Part shown: positions 44,703 through 52,450 of the stretch, in pieces
Position numbering within the stretch: position 1 is the stretch's first letter
Layout of the letters: each line of letters opens with the position of its first letter
Assembly: GCA_003241685.1 (NCBI GenBank)
Contig: QFPJ01000013.1
Coordinates: 142,736-206,735 of the forward strand
Direction: 5' to 3'
Length of the DNA stretch: 64,000 bases
Source of the DNA: Sphingopyxis macrogoltabida
GTDB taxonomy: Bacteria > Pseudomonadota > Alphaproteobacteria > Sphingomonadales > Sphingomonadaceae
Notes under the pieces: generated by a model
The model's database searches: none
Seen by the model: only the letters and a program-made list of their open reading frames with translations
Told to the model about the DNA's origin: nothing
Program-made: the position numbers and the translations under genes

Positions 44703-45110
44703 CTATCCGCGGTTATGTTTCCCTTGGGGAAAATGCTCCTCTGCGGAATTGATATCGACCCAATGATGCTTGCTTTCTTCCCAAACCGACCGCTCGGGCG
44801 CCGGATAGCCCGGGTCGGCGATGCAGCCCATCGCAACGCCGATCAGGTGGGGGAATTTGTGCGATTGCCAATAGAGCGTCGTCCCGCAGGCCGGACAGAA
44901 GTGCGCGCGCATGGTGCCGCCCGAAGCGGTTGGCCGTTCATAGATGGAGGAGGCGCCTGAAACGGTCACGTCATCGGCGGCGAACGCGGCCGTCACGCCA
45001 AAGACCGATCCGGTTCGGCGCTGGCAGGCGATGCAGTGGCAGGCCGTCACTTTTTCCGGCGTGTCGGGGATTTCGGCCGACAGGGATCCACAGGAACATT
45101 GTGCCTTCAT
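44703..45110 (-). CDS. GFA family protein (glutathione-dependent formaldehyde-activating-like)
   Basis: A 135-residue zinc protein with CSCGSL, CHCIACQRRTGSVFGV and FCPACGTTLYW; all zinc-binding cysteines of the GFA fold are present. It lies convergent to the CoA operon and divergent from the amidohydrolase. Formaldehyde is released by oxygenase-type O-demethylation, so formaldehyde handling would fit the context, although many GFA proteins have other unknown roles. Confidence 0.85.
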   Translation of the reverse strand: MKAQCSCGSLSAEIPDTPEKVTACHCIACQRRTGSVFGVTAAFAADDVTVSGASSIYERPTASGGTMRAHFCPACGTTLYWQSHKFPHLIGVAMGCIADPGYPAPERSVWEESKHHWVDINSAEEHFPQGKHNRG

Positions 45111-45153
45111 ACCATCCTCCCGACCTGACGTAATTTTCTACAAACATATCGAC

Positions 45154-45161
45154 TGGTCAAT
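45154..45161 (+). promoter_or_regulatory. TGGTCAAT motif upstream of the LigJ-like gene
   Basis: CTGGTCAATTATTATG in the 139-base AT-rich divergent region between the GFA and amidohydrolase genes. Same octamer as at 33540-33547 before the TetR gene. Confidence 0.35.
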
Positions 45162-45249
45162 TATTATGCAATATATAGTCCAGACGAATTATATAATTTA
45201 CAAGGGTGAGGTGGTCGGTTAGGCCGTCTCCAACACAAAGGAGAGGCTG

Positions 45250-46266
45250 ATGTATAACGGCAAAAAAGTACTCGATATTCACGCGCATGTGTCCGCGCCG
45301 GTCCACGGCACCCACGCGCTGGGGCTGATGCTGGCGACCAACAGTCCGATGAATTTCGATCCGCGCACGGGTGAGAACGCCGCGATCAGCATGACCGAGG
45401 AAGGCTGGGCGGCCGCAAACAAGCGCCATCTCGCGCAGATGGACGATCGCAGTATCGACTGCCAGCTGATCGGCCCGCGCCCGTTCCTGATGCTGGGCTG
45501 GATGCAGCCGCACCTGCTTCCGTCATGGACCCGCCTCGTGAACAATTCGATCGCGAAGCAGGTGTCGATGTCGCCCGATCGTTTCGTCGGCGCCGCGCAG
45601 CTGCCGCAGAATGCCCATGCGGACGATCTCAGCGATTGTATCCCCGAACTCGAACGCTGCGTCCATGAACTGGGGTTCAAGGCCGTCTATCTCAGCCCCG
45701 ATCCGTCGGGCGATCGCAAGGCGCCGGGCATGGACCAGCGTTATTGGGACCCCGTTTATGCCAAGTGCCAGGAACTCGGTATCCCGATCATCGTTCACGG
45801 AACGAATTGCAGCGATCCGCGCGTCGCGACGATTCCGCATAATTATCAGATCGGCTTCGTGTGGGAGCAGTATCTCGCGACCCAGTTGCTGACCCACGGC
45901 GACGTCTTCGAACGCTTCCCCGAACTCAAGGTCGTCGTGTGCCACTGCGGCGGGGCGCTCGATCGCTTCATCAAGACCGACCATCATCTCGGCCAAAAGG
46001 ATCGATCGAAGAATCTCTTCTTCGACACCAACGCGCTCGACCTCGATTTCCTCGAGGCGGCGATCAAGCAGCGCACGCCGCAGCGCATGTGCTTCGGCAC
46101 CGAAGCGCCGGGATCGGGCGCCGCGGTGCGGCCCGAAACGGGCCGGCCGGGCGACGATCTGGTTCCGGTGATTTCCGGCTTCGACTTTCTTTCCGAAGCG
46201 GACAAGCAGATGATCTTCCACGACAATCCGGCGCATGTCTGTCCGGGGCTCGGCGCGCTCGGCTGA
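45250..46266 (+). CDS. Amidohydrolase-family protein, LigJ (4-oxalomesaconate hydratase)-like
   Basis: A 338-residue TIM-barrel amidohydrolase. DIHAHVS gives the first metal ligands, IIVHGTN and VCHCGGALDRF further His ligands, and FGTEAPGSG with a following DD the C-terminal acidic region. The block PELERCVHELGFKAVYLSPDPSGD and the overall layout match LigJ of the protocatechuate 4,5-cleavage pathway as I recall it. GGAGAGG precedes the ATG. Likely hydrates an oxalomesaconate-type intermediate; a decarboxylase of the ACMSD group is the alternative. Confidence 0.8.
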   Translation: MYNGKKVLDIHAHVSAPVHGTHALGLMLATNSPMNFDPRTGENAAISMTEEGWAAANKRHLAQMDDRSIDCQLIGPRPFLMLGWMQPHLLPSWTRLVNNSIAKQVSMSPDRFVGAAQLPQNAHADDLSDCIPELERCVHELGFKAVYLSPDPSGDRKAPGMDQRYWDPVYAKCQELGIPIIVHGTNCSDPRVATIPHNYQIGFVWEQYLATQLLTHGDVFERFPELKVVVCHCGGALDRFIKTDHHLGQKDRSKNLFFDTNALDLDFLEAAIKQRTPQRMCFGTEAPGSGAAVRPETGRPGDDLVPVISGFDFLSEADKQMIFHDNPAHVCPGLGALG

Positions 46267-46287
46267 CGCCATCATGGGGTGAAGGCC

Positions 46288-46318
46288 GGCCGGGTCGGGC
46301 GTTATGCCCGGCCCGGCC
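46288..46318. terminator. Hairpin between the convergent amidohydrolase and LysR genes
   Basis: A 13-bp stem GGCCGGGTCGGGC / GCCCGGCCCGGCC with one G-U pair and a GTTAT loop, 22 bases after the amidohydrolase stop and 36 before the LysR stop. Called on structure and convergent position. Confidence 0.65.
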
Positions 46319-46353
46319 GTTGCCATTCTTGGGGTCTTCCCCGGGTCCTGGCC

Positions 46354-47253
46354 CTAGCTGGCCAGCTCCTTCGGATCGCTTAGCATCTCGCAGAAATGCC
46401 CGACGACCGGCCGCGATACATGCCTGGAAACCGCGATTCCCAATGTCGTTTCGATGGGATTGCCGCCCGCGGTCAGATCGAGCAGCCAGCCGCGTTCCGG
46501 GTTCGCGCGGCGAACGCATGCCGGCAGCAGCGCTATGCCGAGGCCGCTTTCCACCAGCGCCATCAACGCATGGATCTGCGACGCCTCATGGACGATCCTC
46601 GGCACATAGCCGGCGCGCGCGAATGCCTGCGACACGATGGCGCGCATGTTGGGTACGGCCTCCAGATCATATTGGATGACACCTTCCGCGCCTAGCGTCT
46701 CCAGCGCGGCCTCCCGCTGGCCGGCCAGCGGATGATCCAGCGGGACCATCAGGATCATGGGCTCGGTAATGGTTCGCACGATCCGGACATCGGTCTGGTG
46801 CATGACGGGTAGCCGCACCAGCCCCACGTCGAGCTGGTCCTCCTCCAGTTGGCGCAGCGCATGGCGCGATGTGGTCTCGGTGACGACAAGCTCCACGTCC
46901 GGGTGAAGCGCCCGAAACCGTCGCAGGAGTTGCGGGAGCAGCAGATAGCTGGCCGACCCGACGAAGCCGATCCGCAGCCGTCCGCGCTGCCCGCTCCCGA
47001 TTTCCTGCGCCATGCGTTCCAGATCGTCCGCGCGCGCCAGCAGTTCGGACGCAAGCTTCAGCAGCGCCTGGCCGGCCGCGGTCAGCGTTGCGCCGCGCGC
47101 GTGGCGTTCGAACAATCGGACGCCGAGCTGGTCTTCGAGCTTGCGAACGGACACGGTGAGGGGCGGCTGCGCAATCCCGAGTTCGCGCGCCGCGGCAACG
47201 AAACTGCCGGTGCGAGCAATCGTAACGAACTGGCGCAATTGGCGAAGTTCCAT
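46354..47253 (-). CDS. LysR-family transcriptional regulator
   Basis: A 299-residue regulator. Residues 1-60 hold the helix-turn-helix (MELRQLRQFVTIARTGSF, AARELGIAQPPLTVSVRKLE). The ligand domain begins LRIGFVGSASYLLLPQLL and continues with QLDVGLVRLPV. ATG at 47251-47253 is the family start, with GAGGACGGG ahead. It is encoded next to the P450 gene on the same strand, 22 bases after its stop, and probably controls the P450/LigK or LigJ units. Confidence 0.9.
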   Translation of the reverse strand: MELRQLRQFVTIARTGSFVAAARELGIAQPPLTVSVRKLEDQLGVRLFERHARGATLTAAGQALLKLASELLARADDLERMAQEIGSGQRGRLRIGFVGSASYLLLPQLLRRFRALHPDVELVVTETTSRHALRQLEEDQLDVGLVRLPVMHQTDVRIVRTITEPMILMVPLDHPLAGQREAALETLGAEGVIQYDLEAVPNMRAIVSQAFARAGYVPRIVHEASQIHALMALVESGLGIALLPACVRRANPERGWLLDLTAGGNPIETTLGIAVSRHVSRPVVGHFCEMLSDPKELAS

Positions 47254-47275
47254 GCCCGTCCTCGATTCTGTGCGG

Positions 47276-48490
47276 TCATATAAGGCGCATCGGTAAGCTG
47301 TCGAATCCATATAGGCCGCGATTTGTGCCGAGTTTGGGTTCATCGACCTCCAGGCGCTCGACACGCTCCAGCAGCGCTTCCAGCATCACCTCCATTTCCA
47401 GACGGGCGAGGTGCATGCCGGCGCACATATGGGGGCCCGTGCCCCAGCCAAGCTGATCGACGGGATTGCGCGTGACGTCGAACCGGCCGGGGTCGGGATA
47501 GTGCCGTTCGTCGCGGTTCGCCGATCCATAGAGCAGCATGACGCGCCCGCCCGCGGGGACATGCACGTCGCCCTGTTCGTAATCGGCGACCGCGACGCGC
47601 GAGAACCAGCGGACGACGGCGCTGTAGCGCACGCCCTCCAGCACCGCGCTCGATATCAGCGAAGGATCGGCTTTCAACGCCGCCCACTGGTCGGGGTGGC
47701 GCGCCAGATTGTAGAGCAGATTGCCCTTGGCATAGATTGTCGTATCGAGGCTGGGAAGGACGAGGCCGCTGATCGCGGCATGCGCTTCGGGCTTTTCCAG
47801 CTTGCCGGCATCGACCGCGTCGAACAGCGCCGCCGCCCACGAACCGGGCCGCAGATGGTCGCGGTCGACCGACAGGAAATATTGTTTGACCGAAATGGCC
47901 GTCTCCAGATCGGCGGCCAGTTCGGGATCATCGGTGTCGCGGGTGCTGTAAGGCCCGGTCGAATTGAACGACGCCGACGCCCAGCGCAGCATTTGCTGGC
48001 GGTCGGTTTCGGGCAGACCCACGAGGTAGGACACCGCCTGCAGCGGCAGATGCTGCGCGATCGTGGTGATGGCGTCGACCGTTTCGCCGCCGATGATGTC
48101 GTCGATGCGCGTTGCGATCATGGCCTTCAGCATCTCGCGCCGCTCCTTGAGCGCGGCCGGCATCAACGGCTTCGACAGGACCCCGCGCAGCTTGCGATGA
48201 CGCGCGCCGTCGGACCGGATCGTCGGGGGGTTGGCCATGGGCGCGTTCGATATGTCGTTGAATCCGACGCCCTGTCCCGAAACCAGTATCTCGGGATGGC
48301 GCAAGGCGGCCTGGACATCCTTGAACCGGCCGATCGCATAGACGTCGGGTATCTCCATGCGCACGGCGGCTCCCAGATCGCGGATCGCGCGATAATGTGG
48401 AAACGGATTCCGGAGCGCGTCGGGCTGGAACAGGTCCACGCGATAAACGGGATGGGCTGGGGCGGCGGACACCGGGTGGGTGGCGGACAT
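47276..48490 (-). CDS. Cytochrome P450 (CYP199-like)
   Basis: A 404-residue soluble P450. The heme Cys is Cys356 in GWGTGPHMCAGMHLARLE, where Trp replaces the usual Phe. The I-helix segment is LVLPSLDTT and the K-helix ExxR lies in LEGVRYSAVVR. CYP199 enzymes O-demethylate or hydroxylate para-substituted benzoates and need a [2Fe-2S] ferredoxin and reductase. A matching ferredoxin gene lies at 49509, while the reductase survives only as a fragment at 49837. Upstream RraA gene likely co-transcribed. Confidence 0.9.
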   Translation of the reverse strand: MSATHPVSAAPAHPVYRVDLFQPDALRNPFPHYRAIRDLGAAVRMEIPDVYAIGRFKDVQAALRHPEILVSGQGVGFNDISNAPMANPPTIRSDGARHRKLRGVLSKPLMPAALKERREMLKAMIATRIDDIIGGETVDAITTIAQHLPLQAVSYLVGLPETDRQQMLRWASASFNSTGPYSTRDTDDPELAADLETAISVKQYFLSVDRDHLRPGSWAAALFDAVDAGKLEKPEAHAAISGLVLPSLDTTIYAKGNLLYNLARHPDQWAALKADPSLISSAVLEGVRYSAVVRWFSRVAVADYEQGDVHVPAGGRVMLLYGSANRDERHYPDPGRFDVTRNPVDQLGWGTGPHMCAGMHLARLEMEVMLEALLERVERLEVDEPKLGTNRGLYGFDSLPMRLI

Positions 48491-48505
48491 CGGGCGCCTC
48501 CAGCG

Positions 48506-49117
48506 TCAGAGGTTGTAGACGTCGAGCGTGAGAGCGCCCGCGCGGACCTGCTCCAGAATGGATTCCTCCTTCCGGTCGCGATCGAAGGATGCCGGGACCG
48601 CCACGCTCGCCTGAGCGGGCGTGAGGACCATGACGCCATCGGCGTCGCCGACGACGACGTCGCCTCGGCGGATCGTGACCGACCCGATACGGACCGGCTC
48701 GCCGACCGCGCCGTCCAGCGCGGCATTCTTGCCGGTTCCCTGGATGCAGACGGTGCCCGAAAAGGTGGGCAAGCCGAGCGCCACCAGCGCGCGCTTGTCG
48801 CGCACGCCGCCGGTAATGACGAGGCCGGCGACGCCGCGTGCGATCGCGGCGGTCGCCATGATTTCTCCCCAATAGCCGAACTCGTCGCCCGGCCCGCAAT
48901 CGACCACCAACACATCGCCGGCCTTCGCCTCCGCGAGCGCGCGGTGAATCCAGAGATTGTCGCCGGGGGGACAGCGCACGGGAAGGGCGGGGCCGTAAAG
49001 CGCCATGTCGTCAGCGACGGGCTTTATCCGCGATGGCAGCGCGCCGATCCGGCCTGCCGCCTCGTGCAGACTCGCGCTCGCGGGAATGGCTCCGCCAAAA
49101 TCAAATTGCTGCACCAC
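48506..49117 (-). CDS. RraA-family protein, LigK (4-carboxy-4-hydroxy-2-oxoadipate aldolase)-like
   Basis: A 203-residue protein with SLHEAAGRIGAL, CPPGDNLWIHRALAEAKAGDVLVVDCG, GYWGEIMATAAIARGVAGLVITGGVRD and GDVVVGDADGVMVL. These blocks correspond closely to LigK/GalC-type aldolases, which split the final ring-cleavage intermediate to pyruvate and oxaloacetate. It is distinct from the two tandem RraA proteins at 37.8-39.1 kb. Transcribed ahead of the P450 gene with a 15-base gap. Confidence 0.87.
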   Translation of the reverse strand: MVQQFDFGGAIPASASLHEAAGRIGALPSRIKPVADDMALYGPALPVRCPPGDNLWIHRALAEAKAGDVLVVDCGPGDEFGYWGEIMATAAIARGVAGLVITGGVRDKRALVALGLPTFSGTVCIQGTGKNAALDGAVGEPVRIGSVTIRRGDVVVGDADGVMVLTPAQASVAVPASFDRDRKEESILEQVRAGALTLDVYNL

Positions 49118-49243
49118 GCTAATTTTCCTCTCTCGCCCTAAATTTTTGACTTATATTATCCAACAGGTCACTTTAGTAATCGATTCGAAGCCAGGGGTAA
49201 AGGGGCATGCAAAATGCCCCCTGCATGATCGGGAGAGACATGG

Positions 49244-49470
49244 ATGAAGACCCGCGCGGTCATTACGTTCGAAGCGAAGACGCCGCTGGCGCGGCCGCGT
49301 TCGGCGGCGACCATGGCCGCACCGACGTCCCGAAGATCGTCGACATCGACATGACCGGCAAGATCGCGCTCGACCCGATGATCACCCACGTCGTGGGACC
49401 GGACCAGATCAACCAGGGATTCGACCTGATGCCTGCGGGAAAAAGCATCCGCAGCGTCGCGGTATTCTGA
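49244..49470 (+). pseudogene. Remnant of a class III-type zinc alcohol dehydrogenase (both ends only)
   Basis: GGGAGAG precedes an ATG at 49244 encoding MKTRAVITFEAKTPL, the typical start of class III-type alcohol dehydrogenases. From about 49297, in another frame, comes the family's C-terminus: AFGGDHGRTDVPKIVD, then ALDPMITHVVGPDQINQGFDLM and GKSIRSVAVF to the stop at 49470. About 300 central residues, including the catalytic zinc ligands and Rossmann fold, are missing. The junction lies between 49288 and 49297. An 87-residue frame from 49207 covers the C-terminal part but is unlikely to be functional. Confidence 0.82.
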
Positions 49471-49508
49471 CGCGGCAAACATAAACTGACGAGAGAGGCT
49501 GCACTGAA

Positions 49509-49823
49509 ATGAAGCTGTACGTAACCGACCGATCCGGGGTGGAACATGAGGTGGTCGCCGAAAATGATTTGAGCGTGATGGAGGCGATCCGCGACGCGGG
49601 TATCGACGAACTTCTCGCTCTTTGTGGCGGCTGCTGTTCCTGCGCGACATGTCATGTCCACGTCGATCCTGGCTTTGCGGGGCTTTTGGAGCCGATCGGG
49701 GCTGACGAGGATGATCTTCTCGACAGCAGCGATTACCGCACGGAGACGTCGCGTCTTTCGTGCCAGCTGAAGCTGTCCGAAGCGCTCGACGGCCTGCGCG
49801 TCACGATCGCCGACGAGGATTGA
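49509..49823 (+). CDS. [2Fe-2S] ferredoxin (adrenodoxin/HaPux type)
   Basis: A 104-residue ferredoxin with the cluster cysteines arranged C-x5-C-x2-C (CGGCCSCATC) and a fourth Cys in LSCQLKL, as in P450-linked adrenodoxin-type ferredoxins. GAGAGAGG lies upstream. It is probably the electron donor to the CYP199-like P450 encoded divergently at 47276-48490. Confidence 0.93.
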   Translation: MKLYVTDRSGVEHEVVAENDLSVMEAIRDAGIDELLALCGGCCSCATCHVHVDPGFAGLLEPIGADEDDLLDSSDYRTETSRLSCQLKLSEALDGLRVTIADED

Positions 49824-49836
49824 CGCGGGACCGTTC

Positions 49837-49962
49837 ATGAACTCGACATATGATATATCGATCGTCGGCGCGGCGCGCGCAGGCGCACAGGCGGCGACCA
49901 TGTTGCGGCAGCGCCGCTTTAACGGCGACGCGCGCATCGCTCTTGAGGATATGGATCCATGA
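49837..49962 (+). pseudogene. N-terminal remnant of a ferredoxin-NAD(P)H reductase
   Basis: A 41-codon frame begins MNSTYDISIVGAARAGAQAATML, the FAD-binding Rossmann start of ferredoxin reductases of the pyridine-nucleotide-disulfide family. After ~36 residues it ends and its stop overlaps the next gene's start. Such reductases have about 400 residues, so over 90% is missing. Its position directly after the ferredoxin gene is where the P450 reductase would be expected. Confidence 0.75.
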
Positions 49963-50993
49963 CCGTCAATCGCCGCCTTCTGCTTGCGAGACGTCCCGAC
50001 GGTGTGCCGGTCGATGACGATTTCGCGATCGATGAGGACACCGTTCCCGATGTGGCGCCGGGCCAGCTGCTTGTGCGCAACATCCTCGTCTCGCTCGATC
50101 CCGCCATGCGGGGATGGTTGGACGATCGGCCATCCTATCAACCGCCCGTCGCGCTGGGCGATCCGGTTCGCGCCGCGACGGTCGGACGGGTGGTGGCCTC
50201 GGCGCACCCCGATTTCGCGGTGGGAAGCTGGGTGTCGGGGCTCAACGCGATCGCCGACTATTCGCTGGTCGACGGCTCGGCGGCTTTCGTTCGCAAGCTG
50301 GCTCCGCACCGCCCGCTGAGCCACCATCTGTCGGTGCTGGGCGGGCCCGGCCTTACCGCCTATTTCGGCCTTTTCGAGATCGGGCGTCCCATCGCCGGCG
50401 AAACCATCGTCGTGTCCGCCGCGGCGGGCGCCGTTGGCTCGCTCGTCGGCCAGTTCGCGCGGTTGGCGGGATGCCGCACGATCGGCATCGCCGGCGGCCC
50501 GGAAAAATGCGGACGGATGCTGCACCGCTATGGCTATGACGCGGCCATCGACTATCGCGGCAAGTCGCAGGACGAACTTGCCGCGGAGATCGGCCGTGCC
50601 GCCCCCGGCGGCGTCGATATGATCTTCGAAAATGTCGGCGGCGTGCTGCTCGACGCCAGCCTTCAGCATATCAATCGTCACGCCCGCATCGCGCTGTGCG
50701 GACTGGTCAGCGATTATAATCATATGGACGATCCGCACGGCGCGCGTGCGATTTGGCAATTGATCGTCAAATGCGCGACGATGCAAGGCTTCCTGCTCAG
50801 CGGCTTTCTGGATCGGGCGGGGGAGGCGCATCGGCAGATCGGACAATGGCTCGACGATGGCCTTCTGCACGTCGACGAGCATATCGAGCATGGGATGGAG
50901 AATGCCGTTCCCGCCTTCCGGCGATTGTTCGACGGAACCAACAGGGGGAAGATGATCCTCCAGCTTTGCGATGAAGAGGAAATGGCCCGATGA
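49959..50993 (+). CDS. NADP-dependent oxidoreductase (MDR family, zinc-free)
   Basis: A 344-residue medium-chain reductase of the leukotriene B4 dehydrogenase/CurA group: VRNILVSLDPAMRGWL, LGGPGLTAYFGL, VSAAAGAVGSLVGQFARLAG (Rossmann fold), FENVGG. Members reduce alpha-beta double bonds with NADPH. ATG overlaps the reductase remnant; GAGGAT stands upstream. ATGA overlap with the aldehyde dehydrogenase. Confidence 0.9.
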   Translation: MTVNRRLLLARRPDGVPVDDDFAIDEDTVPDVAPGQLLVRNILVSLDPAMRGWLDDRPSYQPPVALGDPVRAATVGRVVASAHPDFAVGSWVSGLNAIADYSLVDGSAAFVRKLAPHRPLSHHLSVLGGPGLTAYFGLFEIGRPIAGETIVVSAAAGAVGSLVGQFARLAGCRTIGIAGGPEKCGRMLHRYGYDAAIDYRGKSQDELAAEIGRAAPGGVDMIFENVGGVLLDASLQHINRHARIALCGLVSDYNHMDDPHGARAIWQLIVKCATMQGFLLSGFLDRAGEAHRQIGQWLDDGLLHVDEHIEHGMENAVPAFRRLFDGTNRGKMILQLCDEEEMAR

Positions 50994-52450
50994 CGGAATC
51001 CGGGACGCCGCTCGCCCTTTCGATGCTGATCGACGGCAAGCTCGATGCCGGCGGCCGCCGCTTCGCGGTGATCAATCCGGCCACCGAGCAGGCGATCGGT
51101 AATGTGCCCGATGCGACGCCGGACGATCTCGACCGCGCCGTTGCTGCCGCGCGCGCGGCTTTTCCGCGCTGGGCCGCGACCCCCGTCGCCGAGCGGAAAG
51201 CGGCGCTGGTTGCGATGGCGCGAGCGATCCGGGACAATGCCGACCTGCTCAAGCGATTGCTCACCGCGGAACAGGGCAAGCCTCATGGCGAGGCGGAAGG
51301 CGAGGTACGCGCGGCCGCGGCGTGGCTCGAAGGCACGGCACAGCTCGATCTGCCGTTTACCGTTCACGAGGATAGCGACGAGCGCTATGTGGAGACGCGC
51401 CGTGTCCCGCTCGGCGTTGTGGGCGCGATCGCGCCGTGGAATTTCCCGCTGAACCTTGCGATGTTCAAGGTTGGGCCTGCGCTGCTCGCGGGCAATACGA
51501 TGGTGCTCAAACCATCGCCTTTCACCCCGCTCGCGACGCTCAAGTTCGGCGAGCTGGTCCAGCATATCCTGCCGCCCGGCGTGCTGAACATCGTCACCGG
51601 CGGCGATGCGCTGGGTCCGTGGATGACGAGCCACCGGGGCTTCGACAAGATCAGTTTCACCGGATCGACCGCGACCGGGCGCCGCGTGATGGAATCGGCG
51701 GCGCCGACCTTGAAGCGCGTGACGCTCGAACTCGGCGGCAACGACGCGGCGATCGTGATGCCCGATGTCGACGTCGAAAAGGTCGCCGAGGAATTATTCT
51801 GGGCCGCGTTCCGCAACAACGGCCAGATCTGCATCGCGACGAAGCGCATGTATGTGCACGCGGACGTGTATGAGCCGCTGAAGGCGGCGCTCGTCGCCTA
51901 TGCGAAGACGGTGAAGGTCGGCGACGGCGCCGAACAGGGCACGCAGATCGGCCCGATCAACAACGAGCCGCAATATCGCCGCGTTCTGGAGTTGATCGAG
52001 GACGCCAAGGACAAGGGCTACAGCGTCCTCGTCGGCGGCGAGGCGGCGGAGGTGCCGGGCTATTTCATCCCCGTCACGATCATCGACAATCCGCCCGAGG
52101 ACAGCCGCATCGTGCAGGAGGAGCAGTTCGGCCCCGTTCTGCCGCTGCTCAAATTCGACGATTATGACGATGTCATCGCGCGGGCCAACGCGAGCGATTA
52201 CGGCCTCGGCGGCTCGGTATGGGGACAGGACGAGGATAAGGCGTTCGAGATTGCCGGGCGCATCGCGAGCGGTACGGTATGGGTCAACATGCCGCGCCTG
52301 CTGTCGCCGCTGGTGCCGTTCGGAGGGGCCGGGCAATCGGGCTTGGGCGTGGAGGGCGGCGTTGATGGACTGCTGGAATATACCGGGGTGCGAACGATCA
52401 TGACGCGTCCGCGCCGAAAACATCATGCCGCAAATCGGACGGGAGAATGA
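50990..52450 (+). CDS. Aldehyde dehydrogenase
   Basis: A 486-residue NAD(P)+ aldehyde dehydrogenase: cofactor motif APWNFPL, SFTGSTATGRRV, catalytic Glu in LELGGNDA and catalytic Cys in NNGQICIATKR. Full length. Overlaps both neighbours by four bases, so coupled in one operon with the MDR reductase and LigC-like gene. Probably oxidises an aromatic aldehyde, or the aldehyde from the lost alcohol dehydrogenase step. Confidence 0.95.
   Translation: MTESGTPLALSMLIDGKLDAGGRRFAVINPATEQAIGNVPDATPDDLDRAVAAARAAFPRWAATPVAERKAALVAMARAIRDNADLLKRLLTAEQGKPHGEAEGEVRAAAAWLEGTAQLDLPFTVHEDSDERYVETRRVPLGVVGAIAPWNFPLNLAMFKVGPALLAGNTMVLKPSPFTPLATLKFGELVQHILPPGVLNIVTGGDALGPWMTSHRGFDKISFTGSTATGRRVMESAAPTLKRVTLELGGNDAAIVMPDVDVEKVAEELFWAAFRNNGQICIATKRMYVHADVYEPLKAALVAYAKTVKVGDGAEQGTQIGPINNEPQYRRVLELIEDAKDKGYSVLVGGEAAEVPGYFIPVTIIDNPPEDSRIVQEEQFGPVLPLLKFDDYDDVIARANASDYGLGGSVWGQDEDKAFEIAGRIASGTVWVNMPRLLSPLVPFGGAGQSGLGVEGGVDGLLEYTGVRTIMTRPRRKHHAANRTGE

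Noticed and set aside
47261..47290. CATATAAGG near the P450 stop, resembling the TATATAA half-site
   Set aside because: It is formed by the last codons and stop of the P450 gene; a single short match inside coding sequence is not evidence of an operator.
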